From: Campylobacterota bacterium
Lineage (GTDB): Bacteria; Campylobacterota; Campylobacteria; Campylobacterales; Sulfurospirillaceae
Length of the DNA stretch: 6,942 bases
Assembly: GCA_009930355.1 (NCBI GenBank)
Contig: RZYK01000103.1
Span: 1-6,942 of the forward strand
Reading direction: 5' to 3'
Made by a program: the position numbers and the translations under genes. Shown piece after piece: positions 4,557-6,942 of this stretch. How positions within the stretch are numbered: position 1 is the stretch's first letter; each line of letters opens with the position of its first letter. The notes beneath the pieces are model-generated. The model was not told where the DNA came from and ran no database searches. It worked only from the letters and a program-made list of their open reading frames with translations.

Positions 4557-5791
4557 AATGGTATCACTCGATTATTGCACGTATTTCGCTCATTTTTGCG
4601 CTTGCCCTTTTGGGTATTGGCGCTATCTTCTTTTCGCTTTTTATGCATGAGAGGGAAACTACCCTAAGAAGCATGCATGACTACGCCCATGTTGCCATAC
4701 GCTCTGCCATAGAGCCTCAAACACGCCAACTTGACCTTGCTAAGCTTGAAGAGTTGGGATTTAAAATTGTTGAGGACAAAGCGCTTATCCGCTCTATTCT
4801 TGAGCTTCCACAGCCTCCTAGAGCTCTTCCAATGCGTCAGATGGAAGAGAGAATGCGCTTTCGAATGGACGTGATGCCTTATGGTATGCATATGTTTGCC
4901 ATTTTACATAAAAAAGAGACACCTGCAATGGTGATTCAACTTCCTTACGAAAAAGAGCTTTTTCCACGACTGCTCTTTCCTCTGCTCACCTTTGCTTTTG
5001 TGATTTTTCTCTACATTGGTATTTTACGCAGTATTCTGCCTTTAAAAAAGTTACGTGAAGAGATTAAACACTTTGCCAATGGGCATTATGACATTACATG
5101 TAAAAGCAGTAAAAAAGATGAAATTGCCGCTCTTGCCAATGAATTTGATGCCGCCGTTTCTAAAATAAAATCACTCAGAGATTCCAGACAGCTCTTTTTA
5201 CGCAACATCATGCATGAGTTAAAAACACCCATTACCAAAGGAAAACTCGCCTCTGAAATGATAGAAGATGCCACCTATGCCAAGATTTTGCAAAATGTGT
5301 TTAAACGACAAGAAGCACTTTTAGAAGAGTTTTCACGCATTGAAAAGCTCAGTGCCGATGAGTTAAAACTCGACATCAAGAGTTATCACATTGAAGATGT
5401 GGTGGAGTTTGCTTTGGATATTTTAGACGATAAAAAAGAGCACATTACATGTAAACTTATTCCCACTGAAATGTGCGTTGATTTTGAGCTTTTTGGTGTT
5501 GCCTTAAAAAACCTGCTGGATAATGGCATAAACTACGCCAGTGATGGCAAAGTTTACCTTGAAAACGACCAAAACACCATTACCATTTCCAATCATGCCC
5601 CTGCACTAGAATTCTCGCTTGAGCGATACGCTGAGCCTTACTTTTTAGAAGGGAAGAAGCAAAAAAGCTCCCGAGGTTTAGGCTTTGGTCTTTTTATTAC
5701 ATGGCACGTCATTCGCTTGCATGGCATGAAATTAGAATACACCCACGAAAAGGGCATCAACCATTTTCGCATCGTGCTTAAGAACGCTTAA
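4553..5791 (+). CDS. Sensor histidine kinase, ArsS/RacS-like
   Basis: Membrane-bound kinase of 412 residues, partner of the overlapping regulator gene. Domains: membrane helix 1 (about 7-31), a periplasmic loop of about 105 residues, membrane helix 2 (about 138-160), HAMP (about 159-208), dimerisation/phospho-acceptor helix with H221 in FLRNIMHELKTPITKGK, then an ATPase domain with N-box NLLDNGINYA (320-329) and G-box RGLGFGLFI (374-382). The first G-box of most kinases (DxGxG) is replaced by TISNHAPALEF. I recall the same kind of change in the ArsS group, so it should still be active. The periplasmic loop holds seven methionines between residues 94 and 114 plus several histidines (H32, H42, H46, H113, H119). 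This suggests metal, oxidant or pH sensing, which is inference. The gene contains two copies of TTACATGTAA. Its 3' end overlaps the convergent methyltransferase gene by 14 bp. Confidence 0.92.
   Translation: MKWYHSIIARISLIFALALLGIGAIFFSLFMHERETTLRSMHDYAHVAIRSAIEPQTRQLDLAKLEELGFKIVEDKALIRSILELPQPPRALPMRQMEERMRFRMDVMPYGMHMFAILHKKETPAMVIQLPYEKELFPRLLFPLLTFAFVIFLYIGILRSILPLKKLREEIKHFANGHYDITCKSSKKDEIAALANEFDAAVSKIKSLRDSRQLFLRNIMHELKTPITKGKLASEMIEDATYAKILQNVFKRQEALLEEFSRIEKLSADELKLDIKSYHIEDVVEFALDILDDKKEHITCKLIPTEMCVDFELFGVALKNLLDNGINYASDGKVYLENDQNTITISNHAPALEFSLERYAEPYFLEGKKQKSSRGLGFGLFITWHVIRLHGMKLEYTHEKGINHFRIVLKNA
5094..5454. repeat. Two TTACATGTAA palindromes inside the kinase gene
   Basis: TTACATGTAA is found at 5094-5103 and 5445-5454. 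Both are in the same reading phase and encode ITCK (residues 181-184, in HAMP, and 298-301, near the start of the ATPase domain). The same 10-mer lies at 724-733 and 1560-1569 in intergenic hairpins. The repeat itself is directly visible; any function is unknown. Confidence 0.6.
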
Positions 5792-6848
5792 GATACAGAA
5801 GGCTTTGGCATAGCCCTAAATGGTCATCAATCGCTTCTATCGTAAGCCCTGCACGTTCAATTAAAGCAATGAAATCTTTAGAGTGGTACATTTTACTGTA
5901 TCCATTTGCCATAGCGGTAAAATAAGGCGAAGTATTAATAATACAATAAGCCGAAGTTTCAAAACGCTGTCTGTCCCAAAACGGCTCCATAATACAAAGG
6001 CGTGTATGCTCATCCATCGCCTCTTTGGCTTTGCTTAAAATCCCCACAATCATCTCTTCACTAAAACAGTCTAAAAACTGACTCATCCAGATAATATCAA
6101 AGCCTTTGGGAAAGTGGTGTTCTGGGGAGAGAACATTGGCAGGAAGCAGAGATATGTGCTTCTCTAAACCCTCGTTTTGGATGTTCACTTTTGCCAATGC
6201 AAGCTGTTCAGGCAAATCCATAATGCTCATCTGCACCTGTGCATCACTTTTGGCTACGAGCATCGAAAACTTACCCGTATTGCCTCCCACATCCAAAATG
6301 CGTTTGGGTTTGAGGGCAAGAAGTTTTTGCACCGCTTCAGCAAAAGCGCTATCGGAGTAAAAGTGATCAAAACGAAACCAACTCTGCTGTGCCTCCTCTG
6401 GTAAAGAGCTAAGGGCTGGGTAGATGCTTTTCCATGTTCCAAACACTTTTAATCCCTCTGGTTTGCCACTCACAATCGCTTTATCCAACCAAAAAAGCCC
6501 TTGATAATTCACGTGATGGTTGTAATTCATATTAGCAATGGTCATAGGGTCATTGAGTAAAAAGTAGCCTGTTTTGGTGATGAAATAGCGTTCATTTTCC
6601 TGCTTTACAATGTCCGCACTGAGTGATGTCTCTAACAGTGTGATGAGTCCATAACGGCTCAATCCTGTCTCTTCTACCAATGCTTCAAGGCTCATTCCCT
6701 CTTTATGCTCATAAAGTGCCTTTAAAACCCCCAAATCCCTCATGGAGCGAGCCACTTGAAAAATAATGGGCGCAAAAGCGATGCGCTGGGCGTTGTACTG
6801 TGCTTCTAAAGCGGAGCAGGTATCATTCTCTTCAAAAAAACGGTTCAT
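5778..6848 (-). CDS. SAM-dependent methyltransferase, plant-OMT-like fold
   Basis: Likely a cytoplasmic methyltransferase of 356 residues. Residues about 12-100 form a winged-helix dimerisation domain (MRDLGVLKALYEHKEGMSLEALVEETGLSRYGLITLLE), as in plant caffeate/acetylserotonin O-methyltransferases and bacterial relatives such as BchU. The catalytic Rossmann domain follows: motif I ILDVGGNTGKFS (184-195), an acidic D211 at the end of strand 2 (SIMDLPEQ) expected to hold the SAM ribose, and the strand FDIIWMSQFLDCFSEE (250-265). In plant O-methyltransferases the latter carries the catalytic histidine (HDWSDE); here the aligned residue appears to be D260, so base catalysis by His is not expected, and O-, C- or other methylation all remain possible. 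Start is supported by AAAGG 6 nt upstream. It is transcribed against the signalling operon and is unlikely to share its control. Substrate unknown. Confidence 0.85.
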   Translation of the reverse strand: MNRFFEENDTCSALEAQYNAQRIAFAPIIFQVARSMRDLGVLKALYEHKEGMSLEALVEETGLSRYGLITLLETSLSADIVKQENERYFITKTGYFLLNDPMTIANMNYNHHVNYQGLFWLDKAIVSGKPEGLKVFGTWKSIYPALSSLPEEAQQSWFRFDHFYSDSAFAEAVQKLLALKPKRILDVGGNTGKFSMLVAKSDAQVQMSIMDLPEQLALAKVNIQNEGLEKHISLLPANVLSPEHHFPKGFDIIWMSQFLDCFSEEMIVGILSKAKEAMDEHTRLCIMEPFWDRQRFETSAYCIINTSPYFTAMANGYSKMYHSKDFIALIERAGLTIEAIDDHLGLCQSLLYLKRS

Positions 6849-6877
6849 TTTTTGCCTTTATTTAGCTATCTTTTTAT

Positions 6878-6883
6878 AATATA
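6878..6883 (-). promoter_or_regulatory. Putative -10 box of the methyltransferase gene
   Basis: On the minus strand TATATT (6878-6883) lies 29 nt upstream of the methyltransferase ATG, a suitable distance for a -10 box with a short leader. The same AT-rich stretch shows TATAAT on the plus strand (6875-6880). No -35 box is visible. Confidence 0.35.
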
Positions 6884-6899
6884 CCATCTTATGTTGAAA

Positions 6900-6942
6900 C
6901 TAACGTGAAGGATAATACGATTTTAACCAATCTTTATACGCC
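6900..6942 (-). CDS. Possible C-terminal end of another gene (partial)
   Basis: Read on the minus strand from the right edge, one frame gives AYKDWLKSYYPSR and then a TAG stop at 6900-6902. The composition looks like a natural protein C-terminus, and the gene would lie 51 bp upstream of, and in the same direction as, the methyltransferase. Only 13 codons are visible, so it cannot be assigned to a family. An alternative is a plus-strand gene starting at the GTG at 6905, which lacks a ribosome binding site. Confidence 0.4.
   Translation of the reverse strand, partial: AYKDWLKSYYPSR

Noticed and set aside
6106..6442. Several open frames on both strands within the methyltransferase gene
   Set aside because: Compositionally odd shadows; the methyltransferase frame carries the recognisable motifs.
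6905..6942. Plus-strand gene starting at GTG 6905
   Set aside because: No ribosome binding site, and the minus-strand reading gives a more protein-like C-terminus. Only 38 bases are visible, so this is not settled.

Overview
This AT-rich window looks like the chromosome of a respiratory Campylobacterota (Epsilonproteobacteria) species, most like Sulfurospirillum. That assignment is by recognition, not by a search. It rests on a flavocytochrome c/fumarate reductase-type flavoprotein, an ArsRS/RacRS-type two-component pair (the kinase H-box context FLRNIMHELKTPITKGK is typical of this phylum), a DsbC-like periplasmic thiol oxidoreductase, and AAGGA-type ribosome binding sites.

Layout, left to right. 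(1) 1-684, plus: 3' part of a flavocytochrome c-type FAD reductase; it continues beyond the left edge. (2) 685-893: a palindromic hairpin, then a very AT-rich region with a repeated 12-mer. (3) 894-1556, plus: an orphan OmpR-type regulator whose receiver domain lacks the phospho-acceptor aspartate. (4) 1580-1786, minus: a 68-residue hypothetical protein, converging on the regulator with 23 bp between the stops. (5) 1882-2601, plus: a secreted DsbC-like protein with a CPYC active site, divergent from the small gene across a short spacer with a perfect 12-bp palindrome, and followed by a strong hairpin. (6) 2696-5791, plus: a probable three-gene operon of a membrane-anchored PAS-only protein, an intact OmpR-type response regulator (ArsR/RacR-like) and its histidine kinase (ArsS/RacS-like). 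The regulator and kinase overlap by ATGA. (7) 5778-6848, minus: a SAM-dependent methyltransferase of the plant-OMT-like fold; its end overlaps the end of the kinase gene by 14 bp. (8) 6849-6942: the methyltransferase promoter region and, at the edge, a possible C-terminus of another minus-strand gene.

How the genes may work together. The left part suggests periplasmic anaerobic respiration (flavoprotein reductase) next to an unusual regulator. The middle is a signalling operon in which the PAS-only protein could feed information to the kinase. The kinase's periplasmic loop contains a striking methionine-rich stretch, so metal or oxidant sensing is a reasonable hypothesis. No mobile element, CRISPR array, tRNA or rRNA was seen.

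The most unexpected pattern is the 10-bp palindrome TTACATGTAA. It occurs four times in under 7 kb: twice inside hairpins at gene ends, and twice in the kinase gene, where it encodes the same peptide (ITCK) each time. No convincing complete new system is visible. The best leads are this repeated palindrome, the atypical regulator beside the flavoprotein, and the PAS-only/Met-rich-kinase signalling operon.
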